Assembly: GCA_947487155.1 (NCBI GenBank)
Contig: CANKVS010000004.1
Coordinates: 1-64,000, forward strand
DNA length: 64,000 nucleotides
Source of the DNA: an uncultured Flaviramulus sp.
GTDB lineage: Bacteria > Bacteroidota > Bacteroidia > Flavobacteriales > Flavobacteriaceae
Direction: 5' to 3'
Of the stretch, positions 42,277 through 50,683 are shown in pieces. Each line of letters begins with the position of its first letter. The first letter of the stretch is position 1. The position numbers and the translations under genes are program-made. A model generated the notes under the pieces. That model was not told where the DNA came from. It saw nothing but the letters and a program-made list of their open reading frames with translations, and did no database searches.

Positions 42277-45132
42277 CTATTTACTTAAATACATTTTACG
42301 CCTCGAGTATAAATCGTAAAATGCGTCATCTTTTAAGCTATCTATAAACAAGATGCTTTCTCCTGTGCTTTTCATTTCTGGCCCTAATCGTTTATCAACA
42401 TTAGGGAATTTATTAAAAGAGAATACAGGTTGTTTTATGGCATAACCTTCTAATTGTGGATTAAAATTGAAATCAGTTACCTTTTTCTCACCTAGCATAA
42501 CCTTAGTTGCATAATTTACATAAGGTTCTTTATATGCTTTTGCTATAAATGGTACCGTTCTAGAGGCTCTTGGGTTTGCTTCAATTATATATACAACATC
42601 GTCTTTAATTGCAAACTGTATATTAATTAACCCTACCGTGTTTAATGCTTTAGCTATGGTATGTGTATGGTCTACAATTTGCTGCATAACCAAATCTCCC
42701 AAATTAAAAGCTGGCAACGTAGCATTAGAATCTCCTGAATGCACACCACAAGGCTCTATATGCTCCATAATACCAATAATGTATACATTTCCGTCAGCAT
42801 CGCAAATGGCATCAGCTTCTGCTTCAATGGCGCCATCTAAATAATGATCTAACAATAGTTTATTATTAGGCATTCTTCTCAGCAAATCAACAACGTGTTC
42901 TATTAAATCTTCTTTATTAATTACAATTTTCATGCCTTGACCCCCTAACACATAAGATGGTCTTACCAATATTGGAAAATCTAATTGATCTGCTAAAACT
43001 AAAGCTTCATCTGCATTTTCAGCAATTCCAAATTCTGGGTAAGGAATATTGTGCGCTTTAAGCAATCGAGAGAAACTCCCTCTATCTTCTGCTAAATCTA
43101 AAGATTCAAAACTCGTTCCTATAATCTTAATTCCATATTTGGTTAACTTCTCAGCTAATTTTAAGGCGGTTTGTCCTCCTAATTGAACAATAACACCTTC
43201 GGGTTTTTCATGACGAATAATATCGTAAATATGTTCCCAGAAAACAGGTTCAAAATATAATTTATCTGCGGTATCAAAATCTGTTGAAACCGTTTCAGGG
43301 TTACAATTAATCATAATGGTTTCATAACCACATTCGGCAGCAGCCAAAACTCCATGTACACAACAGTAATCAAACTCAATACCTTGCCCAATTCTATTGG
43401 GTCCAGAGCCAAGTACTACTATTTTCTTTTTATCACTTACAACACTTTCATTGTGTGTGTAAACCTCTCCTGAAGCTGTTTCAACTACATTTTCGAATGT
43501 AGAATAGTAATATGGTGTTTTTGCTTTAAATTCAGCAGCACAAGTATCAACTAATTTAAATACACGTTGAATATTAAATTCATCTCTTTTTTTATATACT
43601 TGACTTTCTAAACAGCCTAACATATGGGCTATTTGACGATCGCCATACCCTTTCTGTTTCGCTTCTAATAATAAATCTCTGTCAAGTGTGTCGATTGTAT
43701 AAGTAGAAATCTCTTTTTCCAATTGAAACAATTCTTCATATTGTTTCAAATACCACATATCTATTTTTGTGATATCATATATCTGACTCAATGGAATTCC
43801 CATGGCTATCGCATCGTAAATTACAAATACACGATCCCACGAAGCATTAGTCAATTTATCAATAATTTGATTGTAATCTTTATAGCCTTTACCGTCTGCT
43901 CCTAAACCGTTTCTTTTAATTTCTAGAGATTGCGTGGCTTTATGCAAAGCTTCTTGAAAAGAACGCCCTATACCCATAACCTCGCCTACGGCTTTCATTT
44001 GTAGACCTAAAGTTCTGTCTGATCCTTCAAATTTATCAAAATTCCATCGCGGTATTTTCACAATAACATAATCTAAAGTGGGCTCAAACAACGCCGAAGT
44101 AGATTTTGTTATCTGGTTATCTAACTCATCTAAGGTATAACCAATAGCTAATTTTGTTGCTATTTTAGCAATAGGATACCCAGTTGCTTTACTTGCTAAG
44201 GCTGAAGAACGTGATACACGCGGGTTTATTTCAATAGCAATAATATCTTCTTTTTCATCTGGAGATACTGCAAATTGTACGTTACACCCACCTTCAAAAT
44301 CGCCAATACTACGCATCATTTTAATAGACATGTCACGCATTTTTTGATAGGTTCTATCACTTAAAGTCATTGCTGGTGCAACCGTAATAGAATCTCCCGT
44401 GTGAATTCCCATAGGATCCATATTTTCAATAGAACAGATAATAACTACGTTATCGTTTCTATCTCGCAATAACTCTAATTCATACTCTTTCCACCCCATC
44501 ATTGCTTTATCAATCATGACTTCGTGTATTGGAGAAATCTCTAACCCCCTACGCAACAGTTTATCAAAATCTTCTTCTTCATAAACAATGGCTGCACCTG
44601 CTCCTCCTAAAGTAAATGATGAACGAATACATAATGGAAAACCAAACTCTTGAGCAATTTCTTTTCCTTTTAAAAACGATGTTGCTGTTGCTTGTGGCGC
44701 CATGGCAACACCTATTTTTCCCATTAATTCTCTAAACTGTTCTCTGTCTTCAGTAATATTAATGGCATTAATATCTACACCAATTAATTCTACTCCAAAA
44801 TCTTCCCAAATACCTTTTTCATCGGCCTCAATACATAAATTCAATGCTGTTTGTCCACCCATAGTTGGTAATACAGCATCAATTTGAGGGTGTTCTTTTA
44901 ATATTTTTATAATTGATTTTGTTGTAAGAGGCAACAAATAAACATGATCTGCCATTGAAGGATCTGTCATGATAGTTGCTGGATTTGAGTTAATAAGGAT
45001 TGTTTCTATTCCATCCTCTCTAAGCGATCTTAAAGATTGAGATCCTGAGTAATCAAATTCACATGCCTGTCCAATTACAATAGGACCTGAACCAATGATT
45101 AATATAGATTTAAGTTTCGAATTTTTTGGCAT
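42277..45132 (-). CDS. carB: Carbamoyl-phosphate synthase large subunit
   Basis: 951 aa. Makes carbamoyl phosphate for pyrimidines and arginine from bicarbonate, ATP and glutamine-derived ammonia supplied by CarA. Two homologous ATP-grasp halves are clear: the first starts ILIIGSGPIVIGQACEFDYSG, the second near residue 565 with IVVLGSGPNRIGQGIEFDY. Ribose/ATP-site sequences SFTLGGAGAAIV and PSYVLGGQGMKIV occur in each half. The E. coli enzyme has about 1073 residues; the missing 120 correspond to the C-terminal MGS-like domain that binds UMP and ornithine, so allosteric control must differ. I believe this short form is usual in Flavobacteriaceae. No carA is nearby. Confidence 0.97.
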   Translation of the reverse strand: MPKNSKLKSILIIGSGPIVIGQACEFDYSGSQSLRSLREDGIETILINSNPATIMTDPSMADHVYLLPLTTKSIIKILKEHPQIDAVLPTMGGQTALNLCIEADEKGIWEDFGVELIGVDINAINITEDREQFRELMGKIGVAMAPQATATSFLKGKEIAQEFGFPLCIRSSFTLGGAGAAIVYEEEDFDKLLRRGLEISPIHEVMIDKAMMGWKEYELELLRDRNDNVVIICSIENMDPMGIHTGDSITVAPAMTLSDRTYQKMRDMSIKMMRSIGDFEGGCNVQFAVSPDEKEDIIAIEINPRVSRSSALASKATGYPIAKIATKLAIGYTLDELDNQITKSTSALFEPTLDYVIVKIPRWNFDKFEGSDRTLGLQMKAVGEVMGIGRSFQEALHKATQSLEIKRNGLGADGKGYKDYNQIIDKLTNASWDRVFVIYDAIAMGIPLSQIYDITKIDMWYLKQYEELFQLEKEISTYTIDTLDRDLLLEAKQKGYGDRQIAHMLGCLESQVYKKRDEFNIQRVFKLVDTCAAEFKAKTPYYYSTFENVVETASGEVYTHNESVVSDKKKIVVLGSGPNRIGQGIEFDYCCVHGVLAAAECGYETIMINCNPETVSTDFDTADKLYFEPVFWEHIYDIIRHEKPEGVIVQLGGQTALKLAEKLTKYGIKIIGTSFESLDLAEDRGSFSRLLKAHNIPYPEFGIAENADEALVLADQLDFPILVRPSYVLGGQGMKIVINKEDLIEHVVDLLRRMPNNKLLLDHYLDGAIEAEADAICDADGNVYIIGIMEHIEPCGVHSGDSNATLPAFNLGDLVMQQIVDHTHTIAKALNTVGLINIQFAIKDDVVYIIEANPRASRTVPFIAKAYKEPYVNYATKVMLGEKKVTDFNFNPQLEGYAIKQPVFSFNKFPNVDKRLGPEMKSTGESILFIDSLKDDAFYDLYSRRKMYLSK

Positions 45133-45168
45133 TTTTTACGGTATTGTATTTTGTGTTATTATTTCTAG

Positions 45169-45176
45169 CAAAATTA
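45169..45176 (-). promoter_or_regulatory. Candidate carB -7 promoter element
   Basis: On the minus strand this reads TAATTTTG, a match to TAnnTTTG, placed about 37 nt upstream of the carB ATG. No -33 element is obvious. Confidence 0.45.
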
Positions 45177-45191
45177 CTAATTAGAAGATAT

Positions 45192-45223
45192 AAAAAAAGG
45201 CATTGCACTTAAGCAATACCTTT
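45192..45223 (-). terminator. rpmH terminator
   Basis: On the minus strand GGTATTGC and GCAATGCC form an eight-pair stem (one G-U) with loop TTAAGT, followed by seven T. It lies 24 nt after the rpmH stop and just upstream of the carB promoter box. Confidence 0.8.
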
Positions 45224-45246
45224 AAATTATCAACAATTGTTAATCA

Positions 45247-45408
45247 TTATTTTTTATGTCTTGTTTCAGAAGATACAGATAATTTTTTTCTGCCTTTTGC
45301 TCTTCTACGAGCTAGCACTTTTCTTCCATTTACAGAAGCCATTCTTTCTCTAAAACCGTGCTTGTTTCTTCTCTTTCTTTTTGATGGTTGAAACGTTCTT
45401 TTACTCAT
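45247..45408 (-). CDS. rpmH: Ribosomal protein bL34
   Basis: A 53-aa protein found by translating the minus strand between carB and the TPR gene: it begins [21 protein letters not shown], contains [18 protein letters not shown], and ends SETRHKK. This is the canonical, extremely basic bL34 of the large ribosomal subunit; the extension after KGRKKLSV is the usual form in Flavobacteriia. It has its own promoter (45470-45500) and terminator (45192-45223), so it is monocistronic. A perfect hairpin lies at the predicted 5' end of its mRNA (45446-45460). Confidence 0.97.
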   Translation of the reverse strand: MSKRTFQPSKRKRRNKHGFRERMASVNGRKVLARRRAKGRKKLSVSSETRHKK

Positions 45409-45445
45409 TATATATATCTTTAATTCTGAATTGTATTTTAACTAC

Positions 45446-45460
45446 TTGGAGGGTCTCCAA
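45446..45460 (-). promoter_or_regulatory. Hairpin at the 5' end of the rpmH leader
   Basis: TTGGAG and CTCCAA pair perfectly across a 3-nt loop, about 10 nt downstream of the -7 box, so the hairpin would form at or very near the start of the transcript. It could protect the mRNA from decay or bind a regulator. Confidence 0.5.
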
Positions 45461-45469
45461 AACTGAGGG

Positions 45470-45500
45470 CAAATATACAAACCCTTTATTACTTTGCAAA
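45470..45500 (-). promoter_or_regulatory. rpmH promoter (-33 TTTG, -7 TATATTTG)
   Basis: On the minus strand TTTG (45497-45500) is followed after 19 nt by TATATTTG (45470-45477), the best match to the Bacteroidota housekeeping promoter in this window. Start of transcription is expected near 45463. Confidence 0.7.
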
Positions 45501-45693
45501 CGATTTTTAAAAAATATTTTTTTTTATCTGTTTTTAATCAAACATCGCATAAACCCTACAATATTTTACACCAACGCCTGTGTTTTTTGTTAAAAACGAA
45601 TGTGTACTTTTTAATAAAAAATTAGTTTCTTTGCAATCTAAACACAAAGTAGTCGTGTTTTTACGAAACTAAATTCAAAATAATAAGTACAAA

Positions 45694-46269
45694 ATGTATA
45701 ATAAAATTATAAAATTAATAATAGCAGCAGGTATTATAGCTTATGCTGTATACCAATTTACAGAAGGTTATATTGGCAACGGTATTATGTTTATTCTATT
45801 GGCTTTAATTTTTGTGTTCCTGTATTTTAAAAATGAATTTATCCTTTTAGCATTTTTAAGATTGCGTAAGCAAGATTTTGAGGGTGCAAAAAAATGGCTT
45901 AACAAAATTAAAAATCCTGAATCTGCTTTAGTAAGAAAACAGCAAGGTTATTATAACTACTTACATGGTATTATGGTGTCTCAAAGTAATATGAATGATG
46001 CTGAAAAATACTTTAAGAAAGCTATTTCATTAGGGTTATCTATGGATCATGATTTAGCCATGGCTAAACTAAACTTATCTGGTATTGCGTTTTCTAAACG
46101 CAGAAAACAAGAGGCTCAAAAATTATTATCGGAAGCTCAAAAACTTGATAAAAAAGGTATGTTAACAGATCAAATTAAAATGATGAAACAAAACATGAAG
46201 CGTTCGCAAATGCCAAATCAACATTATGGTTCTGGAGGTTCTTTAAGAGCTCAGAAAAGGCGAGGGTAA
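45694..46269 (+). CDS. Membrane protein with TPR-like repeats
   Basis: 191 aa. Two hydrophobic segments at residues about 5-45 (IIKLIIAAGIIAYAVY and IMFILLALIFVFLYF) form a membrane hairpin. The remainder is helical with TPR character: QDFEGAKKWLNKI, NDAEKYFKKAISLGL and KRRKQEAQKLLSEAQKL, about two and a half repeats. The tail is basic (GSLRAQKRRG). A scaffold role on the cytoplasmic side of the membrane is plausible; no enzymatic motif is seen. It is divergent from rpmH and stands alone, with 285 nt upstream. Confidence 0.8.
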   Translation: MYNKIIKLIIAAGIIAYAVYQFTEGYIGNGIMFILLALIFVFLYFKNEFILLAFLRLRKQDFEGAKKWLNKIKNPESALVRKQQGYYNYLHGIMVSQSNMNDAEKYFKKAISLGLSMDHDLAMAKLNLSGIAFSKRRKQEAQKLLSEAQKLDKKGMLTDQIKMMKQNMKRSQMPNQHYGSGGSLRAQKRRG

Positions 46270-46347
46270 TTTTAATTCTTTTTTTAATTAAAAGCTTGAA
46301 TCTATTCGTTAGGTAAAACTTTTGAAAATTTCATTTATTAATTCAAG

Positions 46348-47277
46348 CTACTGCCCTACACTATAATACCCCTCTTCAGGAATATCGATAGTGTATTCTT
46401 TTCTGCTTTTATTGTTAAGATGTGGTTCGCGTAACCATGGATTATGCAATTTTAATATTTTATAATTGATTCCAAAACCTTGAGCAAATTTTGAAAAATC
46501 GGCTACAGCTGTATCAACCTTAACTTGATAAGTTGGTATATTGGTATATAAATCTTTTTCTCTAAAATTAAAACCATACTTCCCTGGATGGTTTAAAATT
46601 TCTTTTAATGCTACAATTCTAAAAAGATACCGCCCAGTTTCTTCACCTAATAATAAATCGTAATAACTAGATACGTTTTGCGCTTTTAAACGTCTGGACA
46701 TACCAGCAGTACCACCATTATAAGCCGCAGCAGCTAATGTCCATGAGCCTAATTTTTCTTTCGATTTTAATAAATACTCACAAGCAACTTTTGTGGCTTT
46801 TTCTAAATTATACCGTTCGTCAACATTAGTATTAATTTCTAAACCATTTTCTTTTCCTGTAGTTTTCATTATCTGCCAAACACCTCGTGCTCCAGCAGGA
46901 GAAACCGCATTAGTTAAACCACTTTCTATAACCGCCAAATATTTAAAATCGTCTGGAATACCATATTCTTCTAATATAGGTTCGATTATAGGAAAATATT
47001 TTTTTGCTCTTTTAAACATTAATAATCCGTTAGATTGCCAATAGGTATTAACCAATAGCTCTCTATCCATACGTTCTAAAATATCTGGATTTTTAAGTGG
47101 TACTGGTTCCTCTGCAAAGTTTAAATCGTTTGGAACCTGTAAGGCATAAACATTATAATCATTAATTAATTTTGTTTCGAAATTTTCGTCGGTTGGAGCG
47201 TCTTGGAGGGCATAAATAAATAAGGCTGATAAACTTAATAATCCCACAAACGCTAGTGCTTTTTGTACTATCTTCAT
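46348..47277 (-). CDS. Lytic transglycosylase (SLT/MltD-like)
   Basis: 309 aa with an N-terminal membrane or signal segment (ALAFVGLLSLSALFIYAL). The SLT domain spans residues about 95-240: YLAVIESGLTNAVSPAGARGVWQIM with the catalytic Glu near 117, then AAYNGG near 185 and GRYLFRIVALKEI. It cleaves the MurNAc-GlcNAc bond of peptidoglycan with formation of the 1,6-anhydro product. MltD proteins carry LysM repeats at the C-terminus; none is recognisable here, only a short tail (YTIDIPEEGYYSV). It is part of general cell-wall turnover and unlinked to the PUL. It faces the TPR gene tail to tail. Confidence 0.92.
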   Translation of the reverse strand: MKIVQKALAFVGLLSLSALFIYALQDAPTDENFETKLINDYNVYALQVPNDLNFAEEPVPLKNPDILERMDRELLVNTYWQSNGLLMFKRAKKYFPIIEPILEEYGIPDDFKYLAVIESGLTNAVSPAGARGVWQIMKTTGKENGLEINTNVDERYNLEKATKVACEYLLKSKEKLGSWTLAAAAYNGGTAGMSRRLKAQNVSSYYDLLLGEETGRYLFRIVALKEILNHPGKYGFNFREKDLYTNIPTYQVKVDTAVADFSKFAQGFGINYKILKLHNPWLREPHLNNKSRKEYTIDIPEEGYYSVGQ

Positions 47278-47325
47278 TTTTAATAAGTTTGGATAAAGTT
47301 ATAAAAAATATTCGAAACAACGGTG

Positions 47326-47991
47326 TTAGCTGTCTAAAATAATAGTTGGTAAATTCTCGTTAAACCACTTATATTTATTGATTATCATTATATGTGTTCC
47401 GTTTTTAACAACAATACAATTGGTAATGTTTTTAATAGGAAAAACGGCATCATTATCGCCATGAATATGAACAATTTTTGGGTCATGAATTTCTTGATTC
47501 CAGCAAACCATTTCTTTTAATGCCCAACTTAAATAACGACTATCGTTTACAGATAAATATTTTTTATACAAATCCAATCGTTTTGCTACACTACTTCCAA
47601 AAGCATATTTAGCCAAAACGTCAATATTACTTGCTAATTGCGTTGGCACCAATTTATACGCCTTTGCTTTTTTAGCCAATAGCATATGCTTTGGCAATTC
47701 GTGCATCGATTTAACACTCGATACAATAATTAGTTTTCGCACTTTAATATGCTTACTTATTTCCTGAACCAAAACACCACCAAAAGACACACCAAGCAAC
47801 ACAATATTTTCGTGCTTTATAAACTTAGATAACCTCAACGCATACGCACTAATAGTTTCATTTTTAATAGGAATCATCCATTCTAGCCAATGGATTTTAA
47901 ATTGATGTTCTGGTAACTTTATATGCTCGAAAATTATTGGATTTGCTGCCATACCTGGCATTAAATACACATGTATTACATCATTGGTCAT
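47326..47991 (-). CDS. Alpha/beta-hydrolase fold protein
   Basis: 221 aa, small for the fold. The nucleophile elbow GVSFGG has Ser69; HGDNDAVFP near residue 165 and NGTHIMI near 195 supply the probable Asp and His of the triad. The oxyanion region MPGMAANP lies right at the N-terminus, as in compact esterases. No signal peptide, so it should be cytoplasmic. It lies 48 nt upstream of the transglycosylase start on the same strand and may share its transcript. The substrate is unknown. Confidence 0.82.
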   Translation of the reverse strand: MTNDVIHVYLMPGMAANPIIFEHIKLPEHQFKIHWLEWMIPIKNETISAYALRLSKFIKHENIVLLGVSFGGVLVQEISKHIKVRKLIIVSSVKSMHELPKHMLLAKKAKAYKLVPTQLASNIDVLAKYAFGSSVAKRLDLYKKYLSVNDSRYLSWALKEMVCWNQEIHDPKIVHIHGDNDAVFPIKNITNCIVVKNGTHIMIINKYKWFNENLPTIILDS

Positions 47992-48195
47992 TTGCTAAAA
48001 TTATTACATAATAAAATGAGTTATACATATAGTGACGGCACCTAATTTAAATATCAATACGCTAATGGTTTATTTTATAAGGTATTAACTACTGTTTTCT
48101 TTTACAGTGACAATTATTTTTTGTAATTTTGCACTGCAAAGCTAAAAAATAGTCTTCACACTATTAATATTCCATTGAAATAAAACATATACACC

Positions 48196-48492
48196 ATGAT
48201 TGATGCTGCAGAATTAATAGATAATGATTTTTTACGTCAGTTTGAAATGAAAATTGATAATCAATTAGCTAAAATTGAATATTCATTACAAGACAGGAAA
48301 ATTTTTCTAACAAAACTTATTATCCCTCAAACCATTACAGACGAGGATTTTAGTAAAGATTTTTTAATTGCTGTTTTTGAACAAATTGAAGGTCGAAACT
48401 TAAGTGTTGTACCTACAAGTCCTGAAATAGCTAAGTTTGTTAGAGGGAATAGAAAATATAAGCGTATGCTTCCTGTGGGGGTAAGAATATAA
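48196..48492 (+). CDS. Small GNAT-like N-acetyltransferase domain protein
   Basis: 98 aa. The sequence FEMKIDNQLAKIEYSLQDRKIFLTKLIIP followed by VVPTSPEIAKFVRGNRKY resembles the short GCN5-related domain (YjdJ-like), which retains the central strands and the CoA-contacting helix of GNAT folds without the outer strands. A TAATTTTG box at 48124-48131 is a plausible -7 element. Function is not established for these proteins. The gene ends ahead of a bidirectional terminator. Confidence 0.68.
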   Translation: MIDAAELIDNDFLRQFEMKIDNQLAKIEYSLQDRKIFLTKLIIPQTITDEDFSKDFLIAVFEQIEGRNLSVVPTSPEIAKFVRGNRKYKRMLPVGVRI

Positions 48493-48511
48493 TTCATTCA
48501 GATATAAAATT

Positions 48512-48549
48512 AAAAAACCGAAACTAAATATAAAAGTTTCGGTTTTTTT
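48512..48549. terminator. Bidirectional terminator
   Basis: AACCGAAAC (48516-48524) pairs with GTTTCGGTT (48536-48544), flanked by A-run and T-run. It separates the GNAT-like gene on plus from the lipoprotein gene on minus, and can serve both. Confidence 0.88.
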
Positions 48550-48583
48550 ATGCTTTTCTTTGAATTCTACTTAATCATTTTAA

Positions 48584-49108
48584 TCATTGTTTTATATAGA
48601 CCAAGGTTAAATCTTTGGTTTCAACAATTTGAGTGAGGTCTTCATTGTATATTTCAATTCTATTTTTGTAAATTATTGAGATTTTATTATTTTCAATAAC
48701 AGCCTCTATATTTCCAAACGAAATAATACTACCACTTAAAGTATAAAGGGAAGCCAAGCTAACAATGCCTTCGGTATCACATTCAACATTAAATCGATAT
48801 TCATCATCTGCATCTGAGTTGTTCAGCAACACAACATCAAGATTAGGGTTGAATGTCGTATTTAGTGAAACCACGTTATTAGCCTCAAACAATAAAGTTT
48901 CTTGGTAAGAACAATCAATTTCATTTAAAAGGTTTGTACTAACAACACCATCATTATTAATATCAAATCCGTTTTCAATATTCCAAGCATTTAGTTTCCA
49001 AACACCGAGAACTTGCGAATTATTAGATTCTTGAATATCTTCTGAAGTACAGCTAGTAACAAAAACTAGCATTAACGCTAAACATAGGTTTAATAGTATC
49101 TTATTCAT
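48584..49108 (-). CDS. Lipocalin-like lipoprotein
   Basis: 174-aa lipoprotein (FVTSC). After a short linker it shows VLGVWKLNAWNIENGFDINNDGV, the opening of the lipocalin-like/DUF domain lipoproteins that are frequent in Flavobacteriia, then alternating beta-strands to the C-terminus. DINNDG looks like a calcium-binding loop. No enzymatic residues are evident. It stands alone between two convergent or divergent neighbours. Function unknown. Confidence 0.72.
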   Translation of the reverse strand: MNKILLNLCLALMLVFVTSCTSEDIQESNNSQVLGVWKLNAWNIENGFDINNDGVVSTNLLNEIDCSYQETLLFEANNVVSLNTTFNPNLDVVLLNNSDADDEYRFNVECDTEGIVSLASLYTLSGSIISFGNIEAVIENNKISIIYKNRIEIYNEDLTQIVETKDLTLVYIKQ

Positions 49109-49237
49109 ATTGGGGCATGATTAATTACTCCAAAAGTATATTTAGATAATCTTTTAGCATAATAAATAAGCTAAATGACAAAAAATTAAGGTTTACTAGT
49201 AATTACAAATGCTTTATTTGGAAAAATTGCTTATCAA

Positions 49238-50563
49238 TTACTTAGATAATACTTCTAAAAATTCAAACCTTACCAGACCGTCTTCATCAATTTTGCTTAA
49301 TTTAACCTCATGTAAAGTGTTTACCAATTCTGGATTCCAAGGTGCTTTTACTTTTACGTAGTTTTCAGTAAAACCATGAATATACCCGCCTTTATTTTCA
49401 CTTTCAAACAAAACAGTTCTTTGGCTACCAATTTGGCTTTCATAAAACGCACGACGCTTTTTAACCGATAAGCCTCGTAGCATTTTACTTCGTTTACTTC
49501 TAACCTTAGCAGGCACTACACCATCCATATTAATGGCTTCTGTATTATCGCGTTCAGAATATGTAAATACGTGCAAATACGAAATATCTAATGTATTTAA
49601 AAAATTATATGTTTCTAAAAAGTGTTCGTCTGTTTCTCCTGAAAAGCCAACAATAACATCAACGCCAACACAAGCATGTGGCATAACTTCTTTAATTTTA
49701 GAAACCCTATCAATATACAATTCGCTCATATAACGACGTTTCATTTTTTTAAGAATCTCGTTACTGCCAGATTGTAATGGAATATGAAAATGAGGTACAA
49801 AAGCTCTGGATTTAGAAACCAAATCTATCGTTTCATTCTTTAAAAGATTAGGCTCAATTGATGAGATACGCAAACGCTCAATACCTTTAATTTTATCTAA
49901 TTGGGTAACCAAATCTAAAAATGTATGCTCGTGTTTTTTATTTCCAAACTCACCTTTACCATAATCGCCAATATTTACCCCTGTTAAAACAATTTCTTTT
50001 ATCTTTTGTTTAGATATTTCTTTGGCATTTTTCAAGACATTTTCTAAAGCATCACTTCTAGAAATACCTCTTGCTAGTGGAATTGTACAGTAGGTGCATT
50101 TATAATCGCAACCGTCTTGCACTTTAAGAAATGCTCGCGTTCTATCGCCTATTGAATAAGAACCAACATAAAAATCGGCGTCTTCAATTTCGCAGGAATG
50201 CACTTCGCCAAAATCATTTTTAGAAAGGTCGTTTATATAATCTGTAATTTTAAACTTTTCGGTAGCTCCAAGCACTAAATCAACACCATTAACATTGGCT
50301 AATTCCTGCGGTTTTAATTGCGCATAACAACCAACTGCAGCCACAAATGCTTTTTCGTTATTTTTTTGAGCCTGTTTTACTATGGTTTTAAAACGCTTAT
50401 CGGCATTTTCGGTAACCGAACAGGTATTAATTACATAGATATCTGCTTTTTCTGAAAAGTCCACGCGGTCGAAACCTTCATCATTAAAGTGTCTTGCAAT
50501 AGTTGATGTTTCAGAAAAATTAAGTTTACAACCTAAAGTATAAAATGCTACTTTTTTTTTCAT
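49238..50563 (-). CDS. mtaB: tRNA t6A37 methylthiotransferase MtaB
   Basis: The ATG at 50563 gives 441 aa. This radical-SAM enzyme adds a methylthio group to t6A at position 37 of tRNAs, giving ms2t6A. The N-terminal UPF0004 domain carries three cluster-ligating cysteines (TLGCKLN near 12, NTCSV, VGCYAQ); the radical-SAM cysteines are in CDYKCTYC near residue 150. The C-terminal TRAM region starts near 375. TLGCKLNFSETSTIARHF is the MtaB form, whereas MiaB proteins have a different start. It is divergent from the binding-protein gene at 50684. Confidence 0.92.
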   Translation of the reverse strand: MKKKVAFYTLGCKLNFSETSTIARHFNDEGFDRVDFSEKADIYVINTCSVTENADKRFKTIVKQAQKNNEKAFVAAVGCYAQLKPQELANVNGVDLVLGATEKFKITDYINDLSKNDFGEVHSCEIEDADFYVGSYSIGDRTRAFLKVQDGCDYKCTYCTIPLARGISRSDALENVLKNAKEISKQKIKEIVLTGVNIGDYGKGEFGNKKHEHTFLDLVTQLDKIKGIERLRISSIEPNLLKNETIDLVSKSRAFVPHFHIPLQSGSNEILKKMKRRYMSELYIDRVSKIKEVMPHACVGVDVIVGFSGETDEHFLETYNFLNTLDISYLHVFTYSERDNTEAINMDGVVPAKVRSKRSKMLRGLSVKKRRAFYESQIGSQRTVLFESENKGGYIHGFTENYVKVKAPWNPELVNTLHEVKLSKIDEDGLVRFEFLEVLSK

Positions 50564-50683
50564 TATATTTTCATTTCCGTACACACAGAAATCTCTCTAT
50601 ATTTACATTTTAAATGATTCCTTCCCGATAGGTCTATCGAATTCACAGGAATTTAGCGTGCAAATTTACAACTAATAAGTTAT

